A stretch of 64,000 bases of DNA, from positions 913,951 through 977,950 of the forward strand of contig NW_011887294.1 of assembly GCF_000151315.2 (NCBI RefSeq). Direction: 5' to 3'. The stretch's first letter is position 1. Each line of letters begins with the position of its first letter. This DNA is from Capsaspora owczarzaki ATCC 30864 (Eukaryota; Opisthokonta; Filasterea). A model generated the notes under the pieces. The model did not search any database and had not been told where the DNA came from. It worked only from the letters and a program-made list of their open reading frames with translations. Position numbers and translations under genes: made by a program. Shown in pieces: positions 1 to 9,738 of this stretch.

Positions 1-469
1 AACAATCGAATTTAAATCGCTTTTGGATTGGGGTCTTTTGGAGCGAGTATGAAATATCAGTGGAGAGTTGTTTGAATTTTGTGATTTTCGCAAGCACAGA
101 ACCCCGAAGGGTTTTGTGCTTCAACATCAGTCTAAACAGTGCATTGTGGGATAGAGTCAAAGGAAAAGGGTGCAAAGAAAATCACTTGAAATCAGTTCGT
201 TTTGATTGGGTTTTGAAAGCTTTTTAATTCAATGAGAGTGATCCTCGAAAGCTTTGCTGTCCCACGAAGTGAGGATGGCATTGGTGCGAGAGGATCACTC
301 TATGTTGTGCTAGAAATGACCAGAGAAACGAGGAAAACGGAAAGCCAGAATCAAACTGCTCTTCTTGCATCGACAAGTTCTTTCCACAGTGGCTCGTCAT
401 CTGGGTTGTTTTCAGGGTCGTCACAAAGTGTTCAATTTAGGGTAGCGACCCCACGCAACCGCAACAATT
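1..469. other. Intergenic stretch, no gene seen
   Basis: Short open frames here show neither recognisable protein character nor a clear splice partner. The stretch probably holds 3' sequence of the minus-strand gene that ends at 470. Nothing else can be supported. Confidence 0.5.
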
Positions 470-1825
470 TCAAGCCTGGGGATGTGGAGTACAGCGGCAA
501 TTCGTGCTCGCCAAAGCAGAAGAGTACAATGATCGCACACATCCAGCATTGAAAAAAAAAACGAGGGAAAAGCGTTTGGAAGCGCGATCATCCCACGGAA
601 CAGCGTCGATCTGCTGTGCAAGATGCGACAATGCGACCATCTCGGCGTCGACGAGGCCTGTGAGTGTCGGAGACGAGCGGACGCCTGTTGCAGTCGCACT
701 GGACAATCTGGGAGTGGTCGATTTCTCAGCAGTGCTCGACGCATTGAAGGCTGGCGAGGTCGATTTCACAGCCGAGCTCGATGCGTTGGAAGCAGAAGTG
801 GTCGATTTGACGGCAGTGCTCGAAGCATCAACATTAGAGCTTAAAACATTGACAGAAGGAGTGCTCGAAGCAGCGGTGCTCGTTGACACGAGGTTGGCGG
901 TGGCTGCGGAAGGCTTTCGCGCAGTCGAGTTGTCGGTTTGAAACGGGATGGCTCGATAAAGGCATTCAATAAGCTCTTTATAACGGGCTGCCAAGGGTTC
1001 CGTTTGACAAATCCGGTCGGGGCTTACAGGAAAGGGGTGAACACTCCGGAGCGTGGAAAGTAGAAATGCTGCATCAAAGCGATTGGTTGGTGGCTGTTGG
1101 AACAACCATTTGTCGACCTCCATTGTCCCGCGCACAAAAGCAACCTTGCGTTGAGCTTCATTTTTAGTCGACTTGCTGGATTTTTGAAGCTGAGCGTCGT
1201 CGAAGAACTCGTACACAAGAGCATCCTCATGACAAAAGAGATGAAGCGATGCAATGTTTCCACCTTTCATGAGATTGGTATTCTCCAACGAGTCCGACAG
1301 AATGTTCTCGTTGCTCGAGGTGCTGATCAGTTTGTCGAAGTCACTCTTGGTGCGTTCAACATGCTTCTGAAAACGCATCAGAGCATTGTGACGTTCGGCG
1401 AGGTCACCGCGTGCTTGTCCTGAAGTGTGTTGGGTCAGATCATGGATTGTTTTAAGGACTGTTTCCAAGTCATCGCTGACGCAGCCAAAGGCAGTCAGCG
1501 CTTTGTCGGCTGTTGCGGCCTTGCTGATTCGACCAAGAGCCTTCTCAAAGACCGGTAAAGATGGTAAAACCGTGGCGTTGGCCCTGGAAAGGGCGTTCCA
1601 TTGCCGAAGGAGGAGGATGAGGTCTTGTCTGAAGTCTTGAAAATGAGAAGAAATTTTCTCGTCTCCCACAGCAGTCATCAACCAGTAAAAGCTGATGTAA
1701 GAATCCCAAAACGATGTAGCCGATGTCAAACGGGACGGATCGATAGTTCTCCAGCAAGGCACTGTGGAAGTCGATGCCGAGGCAGGGACTGTCGATGAAG
1801 TCCGATCAAGAGAAAAAAAACTCAT
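470..1825 (-). CDS. Unrecognised alpha-helical protein with Ser/Thr/Ala tail
   Basis: Single-exon frame of 451 residues from the ATG at 1825. The open frame extends upstream to 1852 without another ATG. Residues about 30-280 look alpha-helical and well mixed in composition (for example SFWDSYISFYWLMTAVGDEK, then amphipathic stretches with LLLRQWNALS and VFEKALGRISKAAT), which could be a BAR-like or other helical bundle; no family signature is certain. Residues about 300-400 are low complexity, rich in Ser, Thr and Ala, with a roughly 14-residue unit (SSTAVKSTTSASNA) repeated about three times. The last 40 residues are less protein-like, so the true 3' end may lie earlier or be spliced. It faces the gene at 1894 head to head. 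No function is assigned. Confidence 0.6.
   Translation of the reverse strand: MSFFSLDRTSSTVPASASTSTVPCWRTIDPSRLTSATSFWDSYISFYWLMTAVGDEKISSHFQDFRQDLILLLRQWNALSRANATVLPSLPVFEKALGRISKAATADKALTAFGCVSDDLETVLKTIHDLTQHTSGQARGDLAERHNALMRFQKHVERTKSDFDKLISTSSNENILSDSLENTNLMKGGNIASLHLFCHEDALVYEFFDDAQLQKSSKSTKNEAQRKVAFVRGTMEVDKWLFQQPPTNRFDAAFLLSTLRSVHPFPVSPDRICQTEPLAARYKELIECLYRAIPFQTDNSTARKPSAATANLVSTSTAASSTPSVNVLSSNVDASSTAVKSTTSASNASSSAVKSTSPAFNASSTAEKSTTPRLSSATATGVRSSPTLTGLVDAEMVALSHLAQQIDAVPWDDRASKRFSLVFFFNAGCVRSLYSSALASTNCRCTPHPQA
712..845 (-). repeat. Coding tandem repeat of about 42 bp, three copies
   Basis: Three diverged units built around GTCGATTT and a GCTCGA core encode the repeated Ser/Thr/Ala-rich 14-mer of the gene at 470-1825. 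The repetition is visible in both DNA and protein. Confidence 0.65.
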
Positions 1826-1893
1826 GATTTGAAAACTGAAAGAGATCCCCAAAACAAGAAAAGATCACTCTTTCCTCCATCACTCTTTCCTCC
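1826..1893. promoter_or_regulatory. Very short divergent intergenic region (68 bp)
   Basis: Only 68 bp separate the two start codons that face away from each other. It is A-rich and contains the 15-mer ATCACTCTTTCCTCC twice in tandem just before the plus-strand ATG. Both 5' UTRs and promoters must overlap here or extend into the opposite gene, unless one start is wrong. Confidence 0.5.
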
Positions 1894-2688
1894 ATGCCGA
1901 CACTTTACGACCTTGCAACCAGCAATCCTGTCATTGGAACCGTTCTCAAGTTGGAGGCGAACTCGCCCCCAGGCAGTTGGCCAGTGGTTGGAGCGATGCA
2001 AATCCCGCGATCAGCCCTGTTCAACATTCTTTTTGAGTTGTGCGACGTCACTTCACACAATATGCGCCATGTTGTGTGTGAGCTGATGCTCGATCTCATC
2101 TATGCCCGCTTTGAAGAACCATCGAGCAAGTCGACGCAAGACGTTGCAGTTGTTGGCAACTGTCTCGACATCTCCGGGCGAGTTTCGTCATCTGAACTGC
2201 CACTTCGTCCAGGCTCTATTTCGGCAAAAGAACTAGAGTGCTACATTCAAAAACTGCTCCCAGACGCCAGGTCGGCCTATGCTGTCACCACGCTTATCCT
2301 CTCTGACAATGAGCTCCGGAATCCAGACATGGCTTACGCCGCCGCGGCTGTTCAATTGCTACCATTGTGCCGTGCAGTCAAGTTGCGTCGCAATCGGTTT
2401 GGCTACGGCACACCCGACCGCGCTATGATTGCCGAGCTGCGTAAGATCGTCGAGAATGAGTCTGTCCGATTTGTCGATGTCGCTGGCGAGATGTTCACTG
2501 GCAGTGACTGGCAAGAGGCGTTCAGCGACTGGCCTGAGGCCCTCTGGCAAAAGCTTGTGTTTATTCCGCTGGTTTGGCTGAAGGGACACAACTGGAACAA
2601 CCCCGACATTTGCGGGCCGTTCGTGGCCGCATCTCGAGCATGCCATGAGCGCTACTATGCCAGCAACGAGCCCGAGCCCATCTTCTGA
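1894..2688 (+). CDS. Unrecognised intronless protein, 264 aa
   Basis: ATG at 1894, stop at 2688, no introns. The protein has balanced composition. Residues about 110-170 contain two leucine-rich-like lines (TTLILSDNELRNPDMAYAAA and LLPLCRAVKLRRNRF) that resemble the strand and turn of an LRR or RNI-type repeat, but two copies are too few to call the family. The N-terminus has PRSALFNILFELCD and the C-terminus is rich in Trp (SDWPEALWQ, LVWLKGHNWNNP). It lies 68 bp from the divergent gene at 1825. The function is unknown. Codon use matches the recognised genes nearby, so it is probably a true gene. Confidence 0.65.
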   Translation: MPTLYDLATSNPVIGTVLKLEANSPPGSWPVVGAMQIPRSALFNILFELCDVTSHNMRHVVCELMLDLIYARFEEPSSKSTQDVAVVGNCLDISGRVSSSELPLRPGSISAKELECYIQKLLPDARSAYAVTTLILSDNELRNPDMAYAAAAVQLLPLCRAVKLRRNRFGYGTPDRAMIAELRKIVENESVRFVDVAGEMFTGSDWQEAFSDWPEALWQKLVFIPLVWLKGHNWNNPDICGPFVAASRACHERYYASNEPEPIF

Positions 2689-2732
2689 GGTTTCTGGTGC
2701 TCTCTTTTGCCTGAACCATGCTTCGGAAAGCC

Positions 2733-3056
2733 TCATGGCGATAACCATGAAGTCTCGCTTTTGGAAGGCGTCGAACTATCGAACAATCGAAATGCGAGCT
2801 GGTGAATCGTAAATAAAAAAGTGCTATCATCGCAGTTATCACACACAACCAACGGCTGCTTTTTGAGCGATCGACGCCCAAAAGTCGCAAACTTCCCGCT
2901 TGCTTTTTGTTTTTTTTGCACAACTTCCTCGACTGAGTCACGAAGATCTGTCTCGGGAGCGGTAGTTGCTTGGACCAGTTCTTTCAGCGGCTGTGGCTTG
3001 TATGCAGCGTTGAGATAGTTCAGGATCTGCCGTACAAGCTGCAGCACACTGCTCAC
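2733..3056 (-). CDS. Possible small protein, winged-helix-like, start unclear
   Basis: A minus-strand frame reads about 107 residues with protein-like character: LVRQILNYLNAAYKPQPLKE, then LRDSVEEVVQKKQKASGKFA, then a strand-rich end. This resembles a small winged-helix fold as in transcription-factor or recombination accessory subunits, but I do not recognise a family. The frame lacks an ATG (position 3056 is GTG). The nearest upstream ATG, at 3093, reads MTTNNVTFSDEQSE and is in another frame, one base out of register. No intron of plausible size joins them. Either the start lies elsewhere, the sequence has a one-base error, or the gene is broken. It runs convergent with the gene ending at 2688. 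Confidence 0.35.
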   Translation of the reverse strand: MSSVLQLVRQILNYLNAAYKPQPLKELVQATTAPETDLRDSVEEVVQKKQKASGKFATFGRRSLKKQPLVVCDNCDDSTFLFTIHQLAFRLFDSSTPSKSETSWLSP

Positions 3057-3093
3057 TCTGCTCGTCTGAGAACGTGACGTTATTCGTAGTCAT

Positions 3094-3463
3094 CCACTCT
3101 CTCAGCAATCTATCACAGACTTCAATACATGTACTGTAGTGCCCGTGTAATTTTTTCCACCGTCACCAAAATTAGCTGCAGTACATTCTTGCTCTTGATT
3201 GTCTGAGTGCTTCCCAGGCACTCTGATAGGCTGAACAAGAATCACAATTACCGCGGCTTGCAATGCGACCTCCGCAGTGAGAGACATTTCCGCGATATAT
3301 TGATGCCCAATTAAAAAAAACGAAAGGAGGCTTAGGCCATGTACCACACAACCACTCGATAAGGGCGGTTCCCATTTCTAACAATCCCAATGCAGTCGAA
3401 TCGAAACTAGTCTCTTTTTTGTATTATCTTTTTTTTTTTTTTAATTCACTTCTTCTTAACAAA
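3094..3463. other. Intergenic, upstream of eIF3e
   Basis: No gene is seen. A T tract just before the eIF3e start codon (about 3421-3442) and the AAAATGG start context are the only notable features. Confidence 0.5.
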
Positions 3464-5874
3464 ATGGCAGCTTACGACCTGTCAACAGTCCTCGGCCAGC
3501 ATCTCGACCGGCACTTGGTCTTGCCACTCCTTGACTTTTTGCAGACCCGCGGCGTGAGTTCTCCTCCACCCCCCCCACTTCTTGCATCATCCTCGGCACT
3601 CGCGGAAGCACGTCTTTGATTTTTTTTTTTTTTTTGCCACGCGGTTGTAACTTTTTTTTTTTATTCCATTGCGTTTTCAGCTTTTCGATGCAAGCAATCG
3701 TGGGCGTCCCGTTCGCCACAGAAGCAGCACATCGTTCATTTGTCTGTGGAACATGAAGCAGTGAGAGCCGCTGGTGCGTTGCATCCACAGCGGAGCAGAG
3801 TCGGCAACAAGTGTCGAGATCGCGCTTTTTTTTTTCCCTCTTTTTTTTTTTTTTCTTGTGATCTCGCCTTTTCAACGGGCTGCTGCTCACTCCGGACAGC
3901 AGTGCTCGCGTTCCATTCAATGCTGTGATGCTTTTCAATCTCTGCGTTGGTGAAAGAGCCAAGTTCCCAGGTCATGTCGCTCACTTTTTCCACGTTGCTT
4001 TTTGCCCAATGTCGCAATATTGCTGCAACAATGCCTTTCGCTCTTTCTCTCTCAATCATTGCCAGATCTACGCCGACGAGGAAATCGCGCGTGGAAAGCT
4101 CGATCTGATCTCGTCAACAAATATGGTCGACTTTGCCATCGACATTTACAAGACCATCCAGCAAACCGAGGAGGCACCGGCAGACCTCGTCGAGAAGCGC
4201 GAAAGTACGGTGGCACGCTTGAAAGTGCTGCACAACTCCGCCGAGCCCGTGCTCAACCTCTTCCAAAACGAGGAGGTGATCAAGCAGCTCCGCCAGGACA
4301 AGCAACACAACCTGCAGTACTTGCAGCAGCACCACCAGTTCCAGCCTGAAATGCTGGACACGCTATACGAGTACGCCAAGTTCCAGTTTGACTGCGGCAA
4401 CTACACTGGCGCTGCCGACTATCTTTACCACTTTAATCTGCTGTCCACCGACACCGAGCGGACGTTCAGCGCACTTTGGGGCAAGCTTGCTTGCGAGATT
4501 CTTTTGCACAACTGGGAGACTGCTCTTGAGGAGATGACTCGCCTGAAGGAAATTATCGACTCACGGGTAAGTAGCGCGACGGCTTGTCTCTATTCTCTGC
4601 TGTTTTTTCTCGCATTTGTGGTACATTCGGCTGATGGATTCAGCAGGAATGATCGCGGTAGTTTGTTTTTTTCCTTTTTTTTTTTTTTGCTTCCTCTCTC
4701 TCTCTCTCTCTTTCTGAGAACAGTCGGAATTGATGAACAACACATCCCAAATATTAGACTGAACAAGCGTTCATTTTCACAAATACGCTAGAACGTTTCA
4801 TATGCTGATTGTGATGGCACCAGAGCTGATCCCACTCTTCTCCCTCCTTTTTTTTTTCTTCCATTTTCTCTTTTGCTTTTTGTTTTGCTTTTTGCCTCCT
4901 CTTGAATTCCTCTTGGCTACCCTTTCGTTGCTCACTCGATTCTCTCCCCCGCCCTTGTGCAGACATTCGCAACACCACTGCTCCAGCTCCAACAACGAAC
5001 GTGGCTTATTCACTGGTCTCTGTTTATTTTCTTCCACCACCCCCGAGGGCGTGACGGTATTGTCGACCTCTTCTTCCAAACACCGTAAGCAATGTTGGAT
5101 GTGTACTTTTTTGATCGTTGTTCGTTTTCGCAGCACAAGCGTCTCACTCATTCTTTTCCGTGTCCACCTGCCACCAAACAGCTACCTCAACGCAATCCAG
5201 ACAACTTGCCCACACATGCTGCGCTACCTCGCCACCGCTGTTATTACCAACAAGCGCCGACGCCCGATGCTGAAGGATCTTGTGCGAATCATCCAACAAG
5301 AGTCGTACACGTACCGAGACCCCATCACCCAATTGCTCGAGTGCCTCTATGTCAACTACGACTTTGACGCTGCACAGCTTGTGCTGCGCGAGTGCGAGAA
5401 GGTGGTCAACAACGACTTTTTCCTGTGCTCGCTGCTCGACGACTTTATCGAGAGCGCACGCATGCTCATTTTCGAGACGTACTGCCGCATCCACGAGGTC
5501 ATTAGCATTGGCCTGCTCGCCGAGAAGCTCAACATGACTGCCGACGATGCCGAGCGATGGATTGTCAACCTCATCCGCAACGCCAAGATGGACGCCAAGA
5601 TTGACTCGCAACTCAGCCACGTCGTGATGGGCGCCCCCACCAAGAACATTCATCAGGATATCATCGAAAAGACCAACATTTTGTCCTTCCGAGCGCAATT
5701 GCTGTCCTCTGCCCTTGACAAGTTGCCTTCCGACAGCCAAAAAGTGAGTTGCGAGGAAAAAAAAAAGTGAACGCATGACGAGTTCTGTTTGGTTTCTGAC
5801 CCCCCCCCCCTTTGTTTTTGCATCTTTTTTTTTTTGCTTTTGCTTGATAGGTACAGGATCCTGCCGACCTTTAA
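3464..5874 (+). CDS. EIF3E: Translation initiation factor eIF3 subunit e (INT6)
   Basis: Subunit of the eIF3 complex that recruits the 40S ribosome; cytosolic. Exons are 3464-3553, 4066-4566, 4963-5084, 5182-5743 and 5851-5874, all GT-AG and phase-compatible, giving 432 residues, close to the animal length (about 445). The order matches eIF3e throughout: N-terminal [19 protein letters not shown], then [20 protein letters not shown], then [44 protein letters not shown], and the PCI domain ending [17 protein letters not shown] and HVVMGAP. The final exon is tiny, coding only VQDPADL. Introns hold long T runs. The first intron (512 bp) and second intron (396 bp) contain no other gene on either strand that I can support. 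Confidence 0.97.
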
Positions 5875-6169
5875 TGCTGTGAATGTTGCATTGTAGTCTT
5901 GGTGTGTTGTTGTGCTTGTTGCTTTTTGAGATCAATGTACTAGTAGCTGGTTTTTGCTTTTTAAATTTGGAAATCCTTTTTTGCAAAATTCTCTCCTTCA
6001 CCAGCCTCCACAGCTTTGTCAAGTACCGTTTGATTCGCTCTACTACTTGTCCTCTACTACTTGTCTCTCGCCTTTCCTCTCTCTTGCGTTGGGGCACACT
6101 GCGGTCTGACTTGGATTGAGGGAATGCGCAGTTTTCCTTTTTCATTTTCATTTTTTTAAAAACAAAATC

Positions 6170-8188
6170 ATGTCTCGACCGCTCGGCGCGCTCGTCAACA
6201 ACACCGAGCACGACGAAGACACCAAGCGACCGCTGCTCGGCGGCGCACGACGTGCTGGCAGCAGGCTTCGTTGCTTTGCCCTGGGCGCGGTGGCACTGCA
6301 GGCCGCTCTGGTGATTACCACGCTGATTGTCGTCCTGCTCAACTACCACAAGCTGCAAAACCTGTCCCTCAACGGCGACAGCAACCCAGCAGGCTACAAG
6401 GACCCCCGGCGGTGCTCCACTGTCATTGTCGGAGGCGGCATTGGCGGCCTCTACATGGCCGACCAGCTCGCGCGCTCGGGCAAGGAGCCGTCCGTCTGCC
6501 TGGTCGAGCGCGAAGCGTGGCTTGGTGGTCGCATTCTTGACAAGGTGTTCTCGCAAGTCCCGACAGCCGTCGCTGGTGAGTGCGTCGTCGCCGGCCCAGC
6601 GCTGGCTTGGTAGATCGCTTTGTCATTGATTGATTGTGGCTGTGGTGAAGGCAGCACGGTGGTGCGTTGGAGGGCAGCAACAACCGCAATTTTTTGGGGC
6701 AAAGGCGTGGTGCGCATGTTGTTGGGAATAAGGCGGTTTCAAACATTTTGACCAACAAAAACAAGAAAAAAAAAAAAGTTGGCTCAGATTCTGATTTTGC
6801 TGCGTGACACAAACTCTGGGGAAACCAATACTTACACCACGACACGAAAAATCTGCACGTCAAAAAACAGGCATGGGCGCGTGGCGATTCAATGAAAACC
6901 ATGCCAACGTCAAGTGAGTAAATTGCTGCAGCCATGCTGATGGAAGCAAAATTTAGCTCACTGATAAACCGACCAACACCACACAATGGGGGTTGTTTTT
7001 TGTTTTGTGGTCTGCCTCCTCGTGTGTTGCAGAGCCTTGGCGGATCGATTCTCTGTGCCATACGAGCTGTGGAACTTTGCAGCAGAGAACAAGATGGAGG
7101 CCCGCGGGATTTTCACCAACTCGACCGACTATCTGCGCAAGATGGCCTTCCCGGTGTTTGCCGCCCACCCGATGCTGGGCAACATGTCCGACAGCGACTT
7201 GTGGTCGTACGTCACCTCGCCAACTCTGATCCAGAACGCCTCGGTGTACCCGGACTTTGGCAGCTACCTTCGCGACAAGCTTTCGCCCGAAGGCTGGCAG
7301 TACCTGCAGTCGGTGCGCGCGTACGAGGGCGATCTGTTTGAGGTGGACGCCGACTCGTATGTGGAATTCTCACAGCTGGAAGATCAGGACGGCCCCAATC
7401 AGTACCGCCCGCTTGAAGGCATGTCCGCACTCGTGCGCGCGCTCACCGCGTCTTGCGACAGCGCTGGCGTGCGCATCTACCTGAACGAGCCCGCTCGATC
7501 GATTGGTCGCACCGAAAAGCACACATTCATCGTGCAGACCGACATGTACTACATTGAAACCGACAAGCTTGTCATCAACCTGCCTCCGCTCGCGCTCGCC
7601 AAGGTGGAGGGCTCGATTGTCGAGCAAATCACGCAGCAGCTGGCCTACCAATCCATTCTGCCCGAAGTCGCCATGAAGGGCGTCGCGCTGTATGCCGAGG
7701 CCTGGTGGGAAAAGCTGCCAGAGGGTGTCGCCATTGTCGATCTGCAGCGCTACGTGACCCACTCCGAGTGCCTCACCACCACGCTTCCCTACACTGGCCG
7801 TGGCCCCAACGGCGAGGCTGTTCTGCACACCATCTACGCCGATGGGCCGTGTGGGACGCACTGGCAACGCATCGTTTACGAGTCCAAGTCGTCGCTGGAC
7901 GCGGCCGTCAAGCGTCAGCTCAGCTACATCTTCCCTGGCGCGCAAGTCCCGGACTCGATGGCCTCCGAGTACGCTCTCTGGGACGAGGGCGCATGGCACT
8001 TCCAAAAGCCGCTCACGGGCTTCAACCTCACCAACATTGAGGACTGGGCCTCCCAGCCAATCGACAACCTGCCCGTCTATCTTGTGGGCGAGGCCTACAA
8101 TCGTCGTCGAACCTGGTCTGAGGGTGCACTTCGCTCTGCCAAGGATGTTCTTGCACGCCGCTGGAACATTACGTCCGAGTATAATTAA
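6170..8188 (+). CDS. Membrane-anchored FAD-dependent amine-oxidase-like protein
   Basis: Two exons, 6170-6575 and about 7035-8188, give about 519 residues. The acceptor that keeps frame is the AG at 7033-7034, two bases after a stronger-looking one, so this border is approximate. A cytosolic N-terminus (about 38 residues, Arg-rich) precedes one membrane span (LGAVALQAALVITTLIVVLL), so topology is probably type II. A Rossmann dinucleotide-binding motif follows (VIVGGGIGGLYMADQLARSG) with the family GGRI a little later. Near the C-terminus LVGEAYNRRRTWSEGALRSA matches the second FAD-contacting block of flavin amine oxidases. The family oxidises amines or amino acids; substrate cannot be told. 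The membrane anchor suggests an endomembrane or cell-surface enzyme. Confidence 0.85.
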
Positions 8189-9738
8189 CACAATGGCAGC
8201 ACGGTGCGCTTTGTCGGTGCGCTCTGTCGGTGTGCTTTGTTGTGCGTGTTTTGAGTGTGTGTTTGTTTTGGTTGTTATTTCAGTTTTTGCGCTTTCTTTG
8301 TTTTGTCGCTGTCGCTGTCGCTGTTGCGTTTCACCATCTATTCTTTCCAAGAGAGTTGGCAAGATTTATCCGCTTCCTTTTTTTCGCAGTCACAAGAGTT
8401 GAATTGCATTTTCCAGCCAATTGCGATCATCACAATATTCTATGGTCATTTACACGCAGATATCACTTTGTAACATGAAGCAGGGCCGCTCTCCTTGCTT
8501 GCAATCCACGGCGACATGACAGAAACACGGCGCACAGTCCACAAATCACTTTCGCCTGTGAGAACGTGATTTTTGTCAATGTTTTGATGTTTCGGTTTTT
8601 TTATTTTTATCTTTTTTTATGCTTCTTTTATTTTAAAATTGTTGGGTGAAACGAAAGGGGCGACGCTGTCTCCCAACCAAGTCGACGCTGGTGGAATGAA
8701 TCACACCTCTGTTGCGAGGGCCGATGAGGGAGGGGCGGCAGGGGAGGTGAGGGAGAGCCAGAGAGAGAGGACGGTTATCGGCCGTCACGGTGGAGCATTC
8801 AGTGTCAGTGACAGCTTGACGCTCTTCCAGCCAGCAGACGAAAAGCCGGACTCTCCCAGCTGGCTTGGCTTTGGGCTGGGTCGGCTCGTCTCATTCCGGT
8901 GCAAGTGAGCAGCGTGGTGACACGAGCTTGGGGCGCCTGCTCGTCCGACTACAGCCGTCGGTGTTCGCGTCCCATTTTGAACATTGTCCCGATGACGCTC
9001 GTTGGTAAACTGTGAGCCCGCGACTCCCAAGTCATGCTGCGATGGCTGCCCCCCAAAAAAGCTTCATTCACAATTAATCTTGGATTTTGCATTCGCTTGA
9101 TGCTGTCTCTGTGCGAGTGGTGGTGGTGGTGCGATGCGATGGCGACCGCTGAAGTGTGGTAGCCGCAACCTCGAACTGAGAGAGGTTATCCGACGCTCCT
9201 TCTGACGCCAGCTGTTTGCCCCCGCCCCCCACAAGTCAAAATCCCTATGCGTCGAGTGCTTAGACACGCACCTCGTCCTTGTCTTCCAGCACCATTCTCA
9301 CGCATCTGACTCACCTCGAGCAACCATTATTGTATTGGAAAAGCGTTGTTGAGGATGCTTTTTTTTTCTTTTTCGAATTCAGCCAACCGTCAACCAGCCA
9401 ACACGTGCAGACACAGATTGAATGAATCGCGCCAAACCCTTCTCTCCTCCTCCTCTCCTCTTCCTCCTATTCTCTGAGGTTTTCGATTTTCTTATATATT
9501 TTTTTTTATCGTTCTTTGTGCTTGGACTTGTAGTCACAAGGCGGAAAACAAAAAATGGCTCACTTTGCGTTGTTGCGTTGCATTCTGACAGAATTTGGTT
9601 TTTGCTGCAAAATTGCGAAATTTGGCCGGGCACGATTGATTCTTCAAGCTGCTGTCGGTCGTTCACGTTGATCTGAGATTCGCTGGAATCGCACACTCCC
9701 TCCGTCTTTGTCTGTCTCTCTGTCTCTCTCTGGTCACC
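8189..9738. other. Long intergenic region (1.55 kb), no gene supported
   Basis: Frames on both strands are short and compositionally unlike proteins. It holds T- and C/T-rich tracts and a purine-rich patch at about 8729-8772. It presumably contains the 3' end of the oxidase gene and the promoter of the STAND gene. No RNA gene was recognised. Confidence 0.5.

Noticed and set aside
5144-6556. A 470-residue minus-strand frame over eIF3e and the oxidase gene
   Set aside because: It crosses two recognised plus-strand genes and the space between them, and its sequence is low complexity or mirror-coded.
8639-9030. Possible small genes on either strand in the 1.55-kb gap
   Set aside because: The frames overlap each other, are rich in simple motifs, have no splice partners and show no domain.
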